From: Acidobacteriota bacterium
GTDB lineage: Bacteria > Acidobacteriota > Vicinamibacteria > Vicinamibacterales > JAKQTR01
Length of the DNA: 39,310 nucleotides
Assembly (NCBI GenBank): GCA_026393755.1
Contig: JAPKZO010000040.1
Coordinates: 1 to 39,310 of the forward strand
Direction of reading: 5' to 3'
A model generated the notes under the pieces. It was given only the letters and a program-made list of their open reading frames with translations, was not told where the DNA came from and did no database searches. This document shows, in pieces, positions 12,249-22,107 of this stretch. The first letter of the stretch is position 1. Every line of letters begins with the position of its first letter. The position numbers and the translations under genes were made by a program.

Positions 12249-14381
12249 ATGATTCGCACGCTCGCGCTCGCGTTTCTGTTTCCGCTCGTCACGATCAGTG
12301 TGGCCGCCGCGCAGGAGGGCGGGACGCCGCCGGTGCGCCACACGCTGATGCCCGTGCCGAGGTCCGTCGCGTTCCAGACGGGCCGCCTGGCCGTGCAGTC
12401 CAGCTTCACCGTGGCGGTGACAAAGACGTCCGACGCGCGCCTGATCGCGGGGATCGACCGGGCGCTTCGACGGCTCGAGCGCCGGACCGGCCTCGAGTTT
12501 CCGCGGGCACTGGCGACTGATGCCGATGCGGCGACGCTCCTCATCGCGTGCGACGGCCCCGGCAGCAAGGTGCCTTCGGTCGACGAGAACGAGTCGTACA
12601 CGCTCGCCGTCGATGCGAAGCAGGCCGTGCTGAAAGCCGCGACCACCGTGGGCGTCCTGCGCGGCCTCGAGACGATGCTGCAGCTGGTGGACGGGGATCG
12701 CGCGGGATACTTTCTGCCGGCCGTGACGGTGGATGATGCGCCGCGCTTTCCGTGGCGCGGGCTCCTGATTGACGTGTGCCGGCACTGGATGCCGATCGAG
12801 GTCATCAAGCGCAATCTCGACGGCATGGCGGCGGTGAAGCTCAACGTCCTGCACCTGCACCTGACCGAAGACCAGGGCTTCCGCATCGAGAGCAAGAAGT
12901 TCCCGAAGCTGCATCAGATGGGATCCGACGGCAACTTCTTCACGCAGGATCAGATCCGCGAGATCGTCGCGTACGCCGCGGAGCGCGGCATCCGGGTGGT
13001 GCCAGAGTTCGACATGCCTGGCCATGTGACCAGCTGGCTGGTCGGGCATCCCGAACTGGCGAGCGCACCTGGCCCGTATGCGATCGGGAGGAATTGGGGC
13101 GTATTCGACGCCGCGCTCGACCCGACGCGCGAGAGCGTCTACAAGTTTCTCGACGTGTTCTACCGCGAGATGGCGGGTCTGTTTCCAGACGCCTACATGC
13201 ACATCGGCGGCGACGAGAACAACGGGAAGCACTGGAACGCGAACGCCGCCATCACGGCGTTCATGGGCAAGCACAAGCTGGCAGACGCGAATGCGCTCCA
13301 GGCGTACTTCAATCAGCGCCTGACGAGGATCCTGAAGAAGTACAACAAGCGGATGGTGGGCTGGGACGAAATCCTGCATTCCGACTTGCCGAAAGACGCC
13401 GTCGTGCAGTCGTGGCGGGGCCAGGCGTCACTCGCCGACAGCGCGCGCAAAGGCTACTCGGGGATCCTCTCGAGCGGCTATTACATCGATCTGAGCTACA
13501 AGACCGCCGACCACTACCTGGTGGACCCGCTGCCGCCCACCGTCACGCTGACCTCCGAAGAAGCGACGCGCGTGCTCGGCGGCGAGGCGTGCATGTGGGC
13601 GGAGTGGATTACGCCAGAGACCATCGACTCGCGCATCTGGCCGCGCACGGCGGCAATCGCTGAACGCTTCTGGTCGCCCGGCACGGTCCGCGATGTCAAT
13701 GACATGTACCGGCGGCTGGCGGCCATGTCAATTCAGTTGGAGGACCTCGGCCTTCGCCACGAGAGCATGGCGCCAGTGATGCTGCGGCGCCTCTCCGGCT
13801 CGCATTCGATCGTGTCGCTGTCGGTGCTGGCGTCGGTGGTGGAGCCGGTCAAGGGTTATCGCCGCGGGCGCGGCAAGGCGACGACCCAGTTCGCACCGCT
13901 CACGAGGCTGGTAGATGCGGCGCGCCCGGACAGCATGGTGGCGCTGATGCTGCGCCTCGGCGTGAACGAACTGGTGAGCGATGCGCCGCGGTTCCGGGTT
14001 CAGAAGCAGGAGTTGGCGGGCGCGTTTCAGCAGTTCCGCGACATCCGGCCCGCAATCGATCGGCTGATCGACGAGGCGCCTGTGCTGCAGGAGGTCGCTC
14101 CGCTGGCGGAAGATCTGTCTGGCTTGGGCGCGCTCGGAATCGAGGCGCTCTCGTATCTCGCGTCGGGCATCGCGCCGGCCGCCGACTGGCGCGAGGCGGC
14201 GCTCTCGCGGATCGATCGGGCCGCCGCACCGCGGGCTGACGTCGAGCTGGCGATCATCCTTCCGATGCGAAAGCTCATTGTCGCGGCCGCCGAATTGGGC
14301 CAACTGGCCGAGCTCGGGCCGCGCGCCTGGGCCGCGCACGTGGACACGTTGGCCGCTCCCCCGCCGCCGGTCAAGAAATAG
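12249..14381 (+). CDS. Secreted GH20 beta-N-acetylhexosaminidase
   Basis: 710 residues. A signal peptide (LALAFLFPLVTISVAAAQ) is followed by the GH20 N-terminal domain (about 30-160) and the catalytic TIM barrel. The barrel shows WRGLLIDVCRHWMP (residues 169-182), LHLHLTEDQGFR, VVPEFDMPGHV and MHIGGDENNGKHW; D322-E323 is the catalytic pair of substrate-assisted catalysis. WDEILHSDLPKDAVVQSWRG and GGEACMWAEW complete the pocket. A helical C-terminal region from about 500 on is of unknown role. The enzyme should release GlcNAc or GalNAc from chito-oligosaccharides, glycans or peptidoglycan pieces. ATG 12249 has GGAGGGGG seven bases upstream. Its position after the sugar importer suggests that one supplies the other. 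Confidence 0.93.
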   Translation: MIRTLALAFLFPLVTISVAAAQEGGTPPVRHTLMPVPRSVAFQTGRLAVQSSFTVAVTKTSDARLIAGIDRALRRLERRTGLEFPRALATDADAATLLIACDGPGSKVPSVDENESYTLAVDAKQAVLKAATTVGVLRGLETMLQLVDGDRAGYFLPAVTVDDAPRFPWRGLLIDVCRHWMPIEVIKRNLDGMAAVKLNVLHLHLTEDQGFRIESKKFPKLHQMGSDGNFFTQDQIREIVAYAAERGIRVVPEFDMPGHVTSWLVGHPELASAPGPYAIGRNWGVFDAALDPTRESVYKFLDVFYREMAGLFPDAYMHIGGDENNGKHWNANAAITAFMGKHKLADANALQAYFNQRLTRILKKYNKRMVGWDEILHSDLPKDAVVQSWRGQASLADSARKGYSGILSSGYYIDLSYKTADHYLVDPLPPTVTLTSEEATRVLGGEACMWAEWITPETIDSRIWPRTAAIAERFWSPGTVRDVNDMYRRLAAMSIQLEDLGLRHESMAPVMLRRLSGSHSIVSLSVLASVVEPVKGYRRGRGKATTQFAPLTRLVDAARPDSMVALMLRLGVNELVSDAPRFRVQKQELAGAFQQFRDIRPAIDRLIDEAPVLQEVAPLAEDLSGLGALGIEALSYLASGIAPAADWREAALSRIDRAAAPRADVELAIILPMRKLIVAAAELGQLAELGPRAWAAHVDTLAAPPPPVKK

Positions 14382-14383
14382 GC

Positions 14384-15799
14384 TTACAGCAACGGATAGC
14401 CGACCAGCAGCAGCACGGCGAGAAACCACATCCCGAAGATGAAGCCCAGTCTCCAGAAGTCGAGACGCGGCAGGAATCCGCTTCCGTAATAGACCGGCGC
14501 CGGGCCAGTCGCGTAGGGCGTAATCACGCCCATCAGACCGAGGCTGTAACACAGCAGCAGCGCGAGCGTCCGCACCGGCACGCCCGGCACGGCGGCGCCC
14601 GCCGCCAGCACAACCGGCAACACCGCCACGGTGTGGGCGGTGAGGCTGGCGAACATGTAGTGGCTCAGGAAGAACGCCACCACCAGGCCGATCGTGGCCA
14701 CCGCAGGACTGAACTGTCCCAGATATCCCGCGATGCCTTTCGCAAACCACGGAATGAAGCCGACTCTGGCCAGACCGTCCGACAGCGCGACCAGCGTGGC
14801 GAGCAGCATGAACACGTTCCAGGCCCGCCAGTTCGATACGATGTCCTGCCACGAAATCAACCCGGTCATCAGCATCACGCTGACGACGAGCAGCGCGGTG
14901 GTTGACGGATCAACATAGTCGGCCGCCAGCGTCCAGACGATGACCGCCACGATCGCCAGTGCGGCCATCAGCCATTCGTCACGCGACACGGGGCCGATCT
15001 TTTCGAGCTCACGGTTTGCCCAGATCGGCACCTCCGGGCTGCTCTTTACCTCGGGCGGATAGATGACATAGACGAGCAGCGGCAGCGTGGCCATCAGCAC
15101 GAGTCCAACCGGCCAGGCGCCCAGGAACCATTCACCGATCGACAGGTGAATGCCCGTCGTCCTGGCGACCAGTTCGATGGCGAGCAGGTTGGGCGCCAGG
15201 GCGGTGGCAAACACTGAACACGTGACGGCCGTCGCGGCGAATGCCGTCCACATTACGTAACCGCCGATGCGCCTGGCGGTCGGGCCCGGTTCGGAGCCAT
15301 AGAGGGCAGGAATGTTGCGCGCAATCGGAAAGATCGTGCCCGCGCTGCGAGCGGTGTTGGACGGCATGAACGGCCCAATCACCAGGTCGGCCAGGGCCAC
15401 GGCGTACCCAAGCCCGATCGTGCGCCCGCCCAGTCGTCGAACCAGCAGCAGGGCCAGCCGGCGGCCGAGGCCGGTCTTCTCGTATCCCTGGGCGATCATG
15501 AAGGCGGCGAACACGAGCCAGACGGTCCCGTTCGAGAATCCGCTGAGGGCAAATTTGAGTGAGTCGGCGGGATCGGCGACCACCAGTCGTGACAGGGCCG
15601 CCAGCCCGACCCCGATGAACCCGATCGCGGCTGCGGGCAGGGGTTCGGCCATCAATCCCGCGACGACGGCTGCGAACAGCGCGAAGTAGCGCCACGCACC
15701 GGGCGTCAAGCCGGCTGGCACGGGCAAGGCCAGCACGACGAGACCAACGGCGATTGGCGCCGCGGCGGCGACAACGCGGGAGCGGACTTCTGGTTTCAC
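14384..15799 (-). CDS. DASS/SLC13-family anion transporter (dicarboxylate-type)
   Basis: 471 residues and about 12 to 14 membrane segments. Typical DASS/CitT features are SNGTVWLVFAAFMIAQGYEK, the GPFMPSNTARSAGTIFPIAR segment (an S-N-T motif that binds Na+ and the carboxylate), and a second half with FFLSHYMFASLTAHT and GVITPYATGPAPVYYGSG. Members move dicarboxylates, citrate or sulfate across the inner membrane with Na+ or by exchange; the substrate here cannot be fixed. I chose GTG 15799 because the first membrane segment follows directly, but no strong ribosome-binding site is visible and the frame is open further up. It converges on the hexosaminidase gene, leaving two bases between their stops. 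Confidence 0.85.
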   Translation of the reverse strand: MKPEVRSRVVAAAAPIAVGLVVLALPVPAGLTPGAWRYFALFAAVVAGLMAEPLPAAAIGFIGVGLAALSRLVVADPADSLKFALSGFSNGTVWLVFAAFMIAQGYEKTGLGRRLALLLVRRLGGRTIGLGYAVALADLVIGPFMPSNTARSAGTIFPIARNIPALYGSEPGPTARRIGGYVMWTAFAATAVTCSVFATALAPNLLAIELVARTTGIHLSIGEWFLGAWPVGLVLMATLPLLVYVIYPPEVKSSPEVPIWANRELEKIGPVSRDEWLMAALAIVAVIVWTLAADYVDPSTTALLVVSVMLMTGLISWQDIVSNWRAWNVFMLLATLVALSDGLARVGFIPWFAKGIAGYLGQFSPAVATIGLVVAFFLSHYMFASLTAHTVAVLPVVLAAGAAVPGVPVRTLALLLCYSLGLMGVITPYATGPAPVYYGSGFLPRLDFWRLGFIFGMWFLAVLLLVGYPLL

Positions 15800-15860
15800 C
15801 CGGACGATCCTGCTACAGAAGACTCCGTGGCACAAAGCGAGAAATGGGGTCAGGCTCCTC

Positions 15861-17120
15861 CTACTCGTAGCGCAGGGATTCGATCGGGTCGAGGCGGGAC
15901 GCGCGGAACGCGGGCCACAGCCCGGCAAGGATGCCGGTGACCATCAGGATCAGGGTCGTGGTAATCAGCACGTCTGGTGTCAGCACGAGGTGGATGTCGG
16001 TGCCGCGCGACGGGTCACCGATCAGATCAGCCAGGAACGGCTGCACCCCGGCGACGTTGACCACGATCACGGTGAGAAGGACGCCCGCCACGCCACCGAA
16101 CCCCGTGATGACGAGGGACTCGGCCAGGAACTGCAGCAGCACGTGCCGGCGTCTGGCGCCCAGCGCCTTGCGCAGGCCGATCTCGCGCGTGCGCTCGGTG
16201 ACCGACACGAGCATGATGTTCATCACGCCGACGCCGCCAATCATCAGCGTGAGCGAACCGATGAACACGAGGATGATCTTGAGGCCGGTCGCCATGGCGC
16301 CGACCATCTGCCGCGCCTCTGCGCTGTCGTTGATCTGCAGCGCACGCTCGTCGCGGGCGTCGAAGCGATGCCGCTCGGCCAGCACGCCACGCACCTGCCG
16401 CATTGCCGCCTCGTGAAAATCGGGCGCGATGGTCTGCACGACAATCGTGTCGAGGTAGTCCTGGTGGAAGAGCTGCTCGGTCGATGAAAACGGAATGAAG
16501 ACGCTGAGCTTGTCCGGATAGAAATAGTTCGAGAGCTGCGCCTTGTCGGCGAGCACGCCAATCACTTCGAACGAGACCCCCCGGATCCTGATCGTCTCGC
16601 CGACGCCAGGGCTGTTGCCAAACAGCTTCTCTGCGACGTCGGTTCCCAGAAACGCCACACGGCGCCGCCGCTCCACATCTTCGGCGTTGATAAAGCGACC
16701 GTCGGACGGCACCTCGTGACGCATGTCGCCGTACTCGGGCGCCACGCCGCGCACGCCCGCGGTGGTCTGCCGATTGCCATAACTCAGCGGCAGCGATTCG
16801 TAGATCTCGGGACTGACGGCTTTGACGAGGCCCAGCTGGCGGATGGGCTCGACATCTTCGAACTTCAGGAACACCCGCTTGCCGGCTCGCTCGCCACCCG
16901 CCTGCATGCTGGTCTGGCCCGGCCAGATGACGGCGACGCCGGTGGTGAAGGCGTTGCTGAACCCGAAGATGAGCGCGTTGTGAAAGCCATTGCCGTATGC
17001 CATCAGCGATGTCACGGTGACAATGCCCCACGCAATGCCGAGCATCGTCAAACCGGCCCGGAACCGGTGAGCCACCAGCGAATGCCACGCCTGGGAGAGG
17101 ATCTCTTTCAGCAGCATCAC
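15861..17120 (-). CDS. FtsX/MacB-type ABC permease (second of a pair)
   Basis: 419 residues with the MacB architecture: one N-terminal membrane helix ([20 protein letters not shown]), a long periplasmic MacB_PCD domain (about 50-280), and three C-terminal helices in the FtsX domain ([20 protein letters not shown], then the coupling segment [20 protein letters not shown], then two more). It has no ATP-binding domain. Such permeases act in tripartite efflux or lipoprotein/peptide export. Its ATG overlaps the stop of the preceding permease by four bases. It is 38% or so hydrophobic by eye and full length. The ATPase partner is missing from this operon. Confidence 0.88.
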   Translation of the reverse strand: MMLLKEILSQAWHSLVAHRFRAGLTMLGIAWGIVTVTSLMAYGNGFHNALIFGFSNAFTTGVAVIWPGQTSMQAGGERAGKRVFLKFEDVEPIRQLGLVKAVSPEIYESLPLSYGNRQTTAGVRGVAPEYGDMRHEVPSDGRFINAEDVERRRRVAFLGTDVAEKLFGNSPGVGETIRIRGVSFEVIGVLADKAQLSNYFYPDKLSVFIPFSSTEQLFHQDYLDTIVVQTIAPDFHEAAMRQVRGVLAERHRFDARDERALQINDSAEARQMVGAMATGLKIILVFIGSLTLMIGGVGVMNIMLVSVTERTREIGLRKALGARRRHVLLQFLAESLVITGFGGVAGVLLTVIVVNVAGVQPFLADLIGDPSRGTDIHLVLTPDVLITTTLILMVTGILAGLWPAFRASRLDPIESLRYE

Positions 17121-18436
17121 GCCTCATATCTCAGTGCGTCGATCGGCGGCAGCAGCGCGGCCCGGCGTGCGGGATAGGTCGATGCCGCCACGCCAATCAG
17201 CATCAGCATGCCGACGGCAAACACGTTGATCTGCCACGTGATGATCATCCCGCTGAACCGCTCTGGCATCGGCGCGAGGTTGATCAACGCGCACAGACCG
17301 GCCCCGACGACGTAGCCGATGATGCCGCTCAGGCCCGTCAGCAGGATGCCCTCGGCGAAGAACTGCAACTGGATGCTCCGGCCCGTCGCCCCGAGCGCCT
17401 TCCGCACGCCGATCTCCTGCGTGCGTTCGCGCACGGCGATCAGCATGATGTTCATCACGCCGATGCCGCCGAGCATCAGCGTGACGATGCTCACGGCGAG
17501 AAAGAACCGGTCCATGCCGTCGATCATCTTGTCGAACATCACCGACTCGACCGCGGTGTTCCAGAAGCTGATGGCCTCGGGATCCTGCGTGTCGAACCCG
17601 TGGCGCTTCGAGAGAATGTCGCGGACCTCCTGCTCCACCGGCCCGCGCGAATTGAGGCCGAAGAACAGCCGCGCGTTCTTCTCGCGCTCCATGATGTCCC
17701 GGATCATCAGTGTGACTTCGGGCCTGGGTCCGGCGATGATGGCCGACAGATGGTCCGGCGTGTCCAGCTGGCCGGGAAGCGGAAAATCCTTCCGCGCTGT
17801 CTCGTACGGCATGAACAGGCGCTGGTCGTCCTGCCCGGTATAGTTGGAGTCCTGCTGCTTCTTCCGAATACGGCCGATGACGGTGTAGGGCAATGCGTTG
17901 AGTGTGATCTGGCTGCCCACCGGATCGCGCTCCGCGAACAGCTGCACGGACGCGTCGTAGCCCAGAACAACGACGCGCCTCGCCTGCCGGCAGTCTTCCT
18001 CACTGATCGGCCGGCCGCGATCCATTTCGAGCGTCCGCAGATACTGAAACACGGGCCAGATGCCGCTAATCTGCACGGAGCTCGCATTGAACGCGCTCTT
18101 CGCCTTCAGGCCGCCGCGCATCAGCTCGGGGCTCATCGCATCGAGCAGTTTCGACTCCCGCTGCAGCGCATACACATCGTCGATCGTGAGGCGCACGATC
18201 CGACCCGCGCGTTCTCCTCCCGCCTGCAGGCTCGTGCGGCCGTTCCTGATGATGACGATGTTCTTGCCGAGTTCCTCGAGGACGTGCTGGTTGCCGCGGG
18301 CGAATCCCTCGCCCACCGCCGACAGAATGAGGATCGAGATCACGCCCCAGACGATGCCGAACATCGTCAGGAAGCTGCGGAGCTTGTTGGCCCGCAGGTT
18401 CGCGAGTGTCTGGACAAGAAGATCGTTGAGGAACAT
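17117..18436 (-). CDS. FtsX/MacB-type ABC permease (first of a pair)
   Basis: 439 residues: N-terminal helix [20 protein letters not shown], MacB_PCD periplasmic domain with [20 protein letters not shown], and a C-terminal FtsX domain with [40 protein letters not shown] and two further helices. The periplasmic part shares [10 protein letters not shown] with its neighbour ([10 protein letters not shown]), so the two are paralogues that probably pair as a heterodimer. I chose ATG 18436 because it begins the conserved [20 protein letters not shown]; an earlier ATG at 18475 adds 13 unlike residues. The order adaptor-permease-permease mimics MacAB, but the ATP-binding subunit must come from elsewhere. 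Confidence 0.88.
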   Translation of the reverse strand: MFLNDLLVQTLANLRANKLRSFLTMFGIVWGVISILILSAVGEGFARGNQHVLEELGKNIVIIRNGRTSLQAGGERAGRIVRLTIDDVYALQRESKLLDAMSPELMRGGLKAKSAFNASSVQISGIWPVFQYLRTLEMDRGRPISEEDCRQARRVVVLGYDASVQLFAERDPVGSQITLNALPYTVIGRIRKKQQDSNYTGQDDQRLFMPYETARKDFPLPGQLDTPDHLSAIIAGPRPEVTLMIRDIMEREKNARLFFGLNSRGPVEQEVRDILSKRHGFDTQDPEAISFWNTAVESVMFDKMIDGMDRFFLAVSIVTLMLGGIGVMNIMLIAVRERTQEIGVRKALGATGRSIQLQFFAEGILLTGLSGIIGYVVGAGLCALINLAPMPERFSGMIITWQINVFAVGMLMLIGVAASTYPARRAALLPPIDALRYEA

Positions 18437-18505
18437 TGTGCCGGCCTGATGCCCGGGCGCGACCACCTCCGCCAAGGCTGCGGCGGTCCGCCGAAGCTTG
18501 ACGCG

Positions 18506-18526
18506 AAGGCGGGTGACGCGCCCCTA
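18506..18526. repeat. Shortened REP-like element
   Basis: On the minus strand it reads GTAGGGGCGCGTCACCCGCC and shares 14 bases (GCAGTAGGGGCGCG) with the element at 7454-7480. The TAG stop of the adaptor gene lies inside it. The hairpin half is degraded. Confidence 0.5.
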
Positions 18527-19720
18527 CTGCAGAACGACCTTCTGGCCTTCCGTCAGGCCGCTCAGCACCTGCGTCTTCGTGCCGTTGCTCACGCCGACCT
18601 TGATCGGGCGTCGCTCTTTGCCCGTCTTCGACCCTGGCGCCACCACATCCACCGACGCGTTGCGCTTGCTGTCGTAGACGACGGCAGCTTCGGGCACGAT
18701 GAGCGTGTTCTTGTGCTGCTCGAGGATGATCTCCGCGTTGGCCGTCATGTTGGCCAGCAGTTCGCCGGCGGAGTTGTCGATCGACACCTTTACCTCGAAC
18801 GAGATGACGTTGTCCTTGTCCGTGCCCATGGGCGAAATCTGCGTGATCCGGCCTTCGAACTGCTTGTCGCGGAACGTCTCCACCTTGATGCGCGCCGCCT
18901 GGCCCATGCGCACCGTGCCGATGTCGGCCTCGTCGACGTTCCCCTTGACGTACACGCGGCTGATGTCGCCGAGCACCATCACGAGCGTGCCGTTGGCGCC
19001 GAGATTGAGAATTGAGGACACCGGGCTGCCGATTTCGACCGGGCGCGCGAGCACCATGCCGTCAATCGGCGACCGGATGGTCGCGTTGTTGAATTCCTCT
19101 TCCGCTCGTTCGAGCGCGGCCTGGGATGCGGCCACCGTTGCGCGAGCCTGGGAGACGCGAGCCTGGCCGACGCCGAGTTGCGTCCGCGCCGCCAGCTGAC
19201 GGTTGACGGCCTGATCCAGGAGGCTTTGCGCATCCTCGACCTGCTGCCGGGAAATCAGCGCGTCCTTGAACAGCCGGTCGGCCCGCTCGACGTTGCGGCG
19301 TGCAAAGGGTACGTCGGGGCCTTCGGCTTCCACCTTGTTCTTCTCGAGTTCGGCGCCGGCGGCCGTCAGGTTGGCCTGGGCGCCGCCAAGGGCGGCCTGC
19401 GCCTCTCGCAGCCTGGCGGCGAGGTTGTCCCGGTCGAGTTCGACCAGGACCTGCCCCACTTTCACCTTCGCCCCGACATCCACTTTCAGTTCCTTGACGA
19501 TCCCATTGGCCTTCGACTTGATCTCGACCTTCGCAATCGGTTCGATGCGACCGGTCGCCACCACCGACTTCGCGAGGTCGCCGCGCTCGACGGCGACAAT
19601 GCGGCCGGCGTCGATCGCGGGTGACGCCCCGCGAAGCGCCATCCATGCGCCCCCCAGGATCACGATGATGCCGATAATGATGGAGCCGAGAATTACGCGG
19701 GATTTTGTCACACGTGCCAT
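18524..19720 (-). CDS. MacA/HlyD-type periplasmic adaptor protein
   Basis: 398 residues. One N-terminal membrane anchor (VILGSIIIGIIVILGGAWMA), a biotinyl-lipoyl-like half motif (VATGRIEPIAKVEIKSKANG, GAKVKVGQVLVELD), a long helical hairpin (about 95-205, rich in A, Q, E, R), the second lipoyl half (ATIRSPIDGMVLARPVEIGS) and beta-barrel and membrane-proximal parts. MacA-type adaptors link an inner-membrane ABC permease to an outer-membrane channel. It is the first gene of the adaptor-permease-permease run, with an 87-bp gap before the next gene that contains the REP-like element. No outer-membrane factor is seen nearby. Confidence 0.9.
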   Translation of the reverse strand: MARVTKSRVILGSIIIGIIVILGGAWMALRGASPAIDAGRIVAVERGDLAKSVVATGRIEPIAKVEIKSKANGIVKELKVDVGAKVKVGQVLVELDRDNLAARLREAQAALGGAQANLTAAGAELEKNKVEAEGPDVPFARRNVERADRLFKDALISRQQVEDAQSLLDQAVNRQLAARTQLGVGQARVSQARATVAASQAALERAEEEFNNATIRSPIDGMVLARPVEIGSPVSSILNLGANGTLVMVLGDISRVYVKGNVDEADIGTVRMGQAARIKVETFRDKQFEGRITQISPMGTDKDNVISFEVKVSIDNSAGELLANMTANAEIILEQHKNTLIVPEAAVVYDSKRNASVDVVAPGSKTGKERRPIKVGVSNGTKTQVLSGLTEGQKVVLQ

Positions 19721-19786
19721 GCAGGACCTCGCTGTCTACAGGTAGCAGACGGCGAAACAACCACAAAGGTTCCCCGCGACGACGCC

Positions 19787-20224
19787 TCAGGGCTCTCCGG
19801 CGGACGGGGCTTGCAGCAGCAGCACAGGCACCTTCAGCGCGTGGCGGACTTTGTCGGCGGTGGCGCCGAGGATGACGTCCTTGAGGAACCGGTGCCCGTG
19901 AGTGGCCATCGCGACCAGGTCGACCGACTCGGCTTCCGCGATGCGGACCAGTTCGGTGGCGGGATCGCCCATCGCCAGCATCACGTCAACAGTGAATCCG
20001 GCGGCGGCCAGCTCTGCTCGCAACGACTCGAGGTACGCGCGGTCTTCGACGATTTCCTTCGACTCGCGCAGCTTCAGATCGTCGTACGCGCGGGCCACCC
20101 ACCCGTCGGCGACGTGCACGAGCAGCAGCCTGGCGCCGCACAGGCGGGCCAGCGGCTGGATGTGGTCGACGATCGTGCGATCGGCCGCCGAATGCTCCAC
20201 CGCGATCAGGATGCGCTTGTACAT
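19787..20224 (-). CDS. Universal stress protein (UspA family)
   Basis: 145 residues of the UspA alpha/beta fold: YKRILIAVEHSAADRTIVDH at the start, ARLLLVHVADGW, ESVDLVAMATHGHRFLKDVI, and HALKVPVLLL at the end. The ATP-binding loop G-x-x-G-x9-G-S/T is imperfect here (HGHRFLKDVILGAT: the second glycine is phenylalanine), so nucleotide binding is uncertain. It starts nine bases after the Nramp gene ends, on the same strand, so the two are probably co-transcribed and it may support metal or stress handling. Confidence 0.9.
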   Translation of the reverse strand: MYKRILIAVEHSAADRTIVDHIQPLARLCGARLLLVHVADGWVARAYDDLKLRESKEIVEDRAYLESLRAELAAAGFTVDVMLAMGDPATELVRIAEAESVDLVAMATHGHRFLKDVILGATADKVRHALKVPVLLLQAPSAGEP

Positions 20225-20233
20225 GCTCAGCCT

Positions 20234-21550
20234 CTATTTCATCAAGCCGCTGGCCACCTGCACGAGCAGCCAGGTATTGAGCACCGCGATCAGCACGGCG
20301 ACCGGCCAGGCGATCGCGCGCACCCAGCGCGGCGCGACGTGCGGCCCCATCACCTTTCGGCTGCCCGTCAACGCGACGAGCGGAAAGACCGCGAACGGCA
20401 GCTGGAGGCTCAGGATGACCTGGCTCAGAATGAGCAGCGCGCCAGAACCTCGGTCGCCGTACATGAGGACCGCGGCGAGCGCCGGGACGATCGCGATCAG
20501 CCGCGTGATGAGGCGCCGCAGCCACGGCCGCAGGCGGATGTTGAGGAAGCCCTCCATCACGATCTGGCCGGCGAGGGTGCCGGTGATGGTCGAATTCTGG
20601 CCCGAGAACAGCAACGCGACGGCGAACAGCGTGCTTGCCACCGAGGTGCCGAGCAGCGGCGCAAGCAGCTTGTACGCATCGCCGATGTCGGCTACCGATT
20701 CGTATGCGGTGCCATGGAACGTCGCCGCCGCCACCACGAGAATCGCCGCGTTGATAAAGAGTGCCGTCGTCAGCGCAAGCGTCGCGTCGATGGTGGCGAA
20801 CCGAATCGCCTCTGACCTGGCCTCTCGCGTATCACCGTACCGGCGGGTCTGCACGATCGACGAGTGCAGGTAGAGGTTGTGCGGCATCACCGTCGCCCCC
20901 AGGATGCCGATGGCGATGTACAGCATGCCCGGGTTGCGGAGGATCTCCGGTGTCGGGATCACTCCGGCCAGCGCGGCGGCGAGGTCCGGCTTCGACAGCC
21001 AGAGCTCGATCGCGAAGGCGCCCGCCATGCCGACAATCAGCGTCACGACCACGGCTTCGAGCATGCGGAACCGGTGCTGCTGCACGACGAGCAGGACCAG
21101 GACATCCAGCGAGGTGAGCACGACACCAACCGCCATCGGGAGACCGAACAGGAGGTTGAGCGCGATGGCGGCTCCGAGCACTTCTGCGAGGTCGCAGGCC
21201 GCGATGGCAATCTCCGCCAGGATCCACAGCACGATGGACGCGCGCTTCGAATAGTACGTGCGGCAGGCCTGGGCGAGATCGAGGCTGGTGGCAATGCCGA
21301 GGCGCGCGGCGAGCGACTGCAGCAGGATCGCCATCAGGTTCGACAGCATGATGACGCTGACAAGCGCGTAGCCGAACTGGGCGCCGCCGGCCAGATCGGT
21401 GGCCCAGTTGCCGGGGTCCATGTAGCCGACCGCGACGAGGTACCCCGGGCCCGCGAAGGCGAAGAGCTTGCGCCAGAAGCCGGCGATCAGCGGGACCGGC
21501 ACCGTTCCGTGCGCCTCTGGCAGGCTCTTGTGGAAGTCGGAGGTGGCCAC
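20234..21550 (-). CDS. mntH: Nramp-family divalent metal transporter (MntH-like)
   Basis: 438 residues from GTG 21550, with about 11 membrane helices. The two hallmark metal sites are present: AVGYMDPGNWATDLAGG in helix 1 and ATVMPHNLYLHSSIVQTR in helix 6. The D-P-G-N and M-P-H motifs bind Mn2+/Fe2+ in proton-coupled import. I prefer GTG 21550 to the ATG at 21610 because TATAGA, a likely -10 element, lies between them and the extra residues look non-family. No MntR or Fur-type operator could be recognised. A universal stress protein follows nine bases downstream. Confidence 0.9.
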   Translation of the reverse strand: MATSDFHKSLPEAHGTVPVPLIAGFWRKLFAFAGPGYLVAVGYMDPGNWATDLAGGAQFGYALVSVIMLSNLMAILLQSLAARLGIATSLDLAQACRTYYSKRASIVLWILAEIAIAACDLAEVLGAAIALNLLFGLPMAVGVVLTSLDVLVLLVVQQHRFRMLEAVVVTLIVGMAGAFAIELWLSKPDLAAALAGVIPTPEILRNPGMLYIAIGILGATVMPHNLYLHSSIVQTRRYGDTREARSEAIRFATIDATLALTTALFINAAILVVAAATFHGTAYESVADIGDAYKLLAPLLGTSVASTLFAVALLFSGQNSTITGTLAGQIVMEGFLNIRLRPWLRRLITRLIAIVPALAAVLMYGDRGSGALLILSQVILSLQLPFAVFPLVALTGSRKVMGPHVAPRWVRAIAWPVAVLIAVLNTWLLVQVASGLMK

Positions 21551-21655
21551 GGATTGGAGTCTATAACGGAATGCGGGAGCGCGGCCCGGGACGGCTTCTC
21601 CGTTCGGCATAGCGTCGCGGGCGTACTAATCCTGTGTGATAATATGAGGATTCGT

Positions 21656-21732
21656 GCGCCCGTAGCTCAGCTGGATAGAGCGACGGCCTCCGGAGCCGTA
21701 GGCCACAGGTTCGAATCCTGTCGGGCGCACCA
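21656..21732 (+). tRNA. tRNA-Arg (anticodon CCG)
   Basis: Acceptor GCGCCCG/CGGGCGC, D-arm GCTC...GAGC, anticodon arm ACGGC-CTCCGGA-GCCGT with CCG in the loop, T-arm ACAGG-TTCGAAT-CCTGT, discriminator A and encoded CCA; 77 nt. GATAAT at 21638-21643, 12 bases upstream, fits a -10 element. Confidence 0.96.
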
Positions 21733-22107
21733 GCCTTCGCATCGTTCCGGTCCGATGCTCTCCTCGCGCCTTCGCTCTTCGAGCTACGGCGTCGCGAGCG
21801 CGATGCTTCGGCTGGGCAAGCCCTCCGCCGTTGCACCGCTCCTGTCCAGTCAAGATGCCTGCTCGTCGTGTTCAATACAGGACAGTACGTCGATTCAGGG
21901 CTGGCTATCATCACAACCAAGGCGGAGATTGTGCGCTCATGGCGTCCTGAGCCTGCCGAAGGACGAGACCGGTAAGGCGCCCCGGGTGCCCCAACGCGGC
22001 ACCCGAGTTAGGGGTGGGAGCCGGAAGGCAGCGCCGGTCGAGTGCCAACGGACTTGCACCGCAGGCTGTTGACAAGCCAGGCGGTGCGAACTCACAAGGT
22101 GGTGGTT
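21733..22107. other. About 375 bp downstream of tRNA-Arg: stem-loops, no gene
   Basis: It holds an imperfect palindrome GTCCTGAGCCTGCCGAAGGAC (21944-21964), which resembles a repeat common in environmental genomes, and a strong eight-pair hairpin CGGGTGCC-CCAACGC-GGCACCCG (21983-22005). TTGACA at 22069-22074 could be a -35 element for the next gene, but the -10 is weak. I see no coding frame. Confidence 0.4.
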
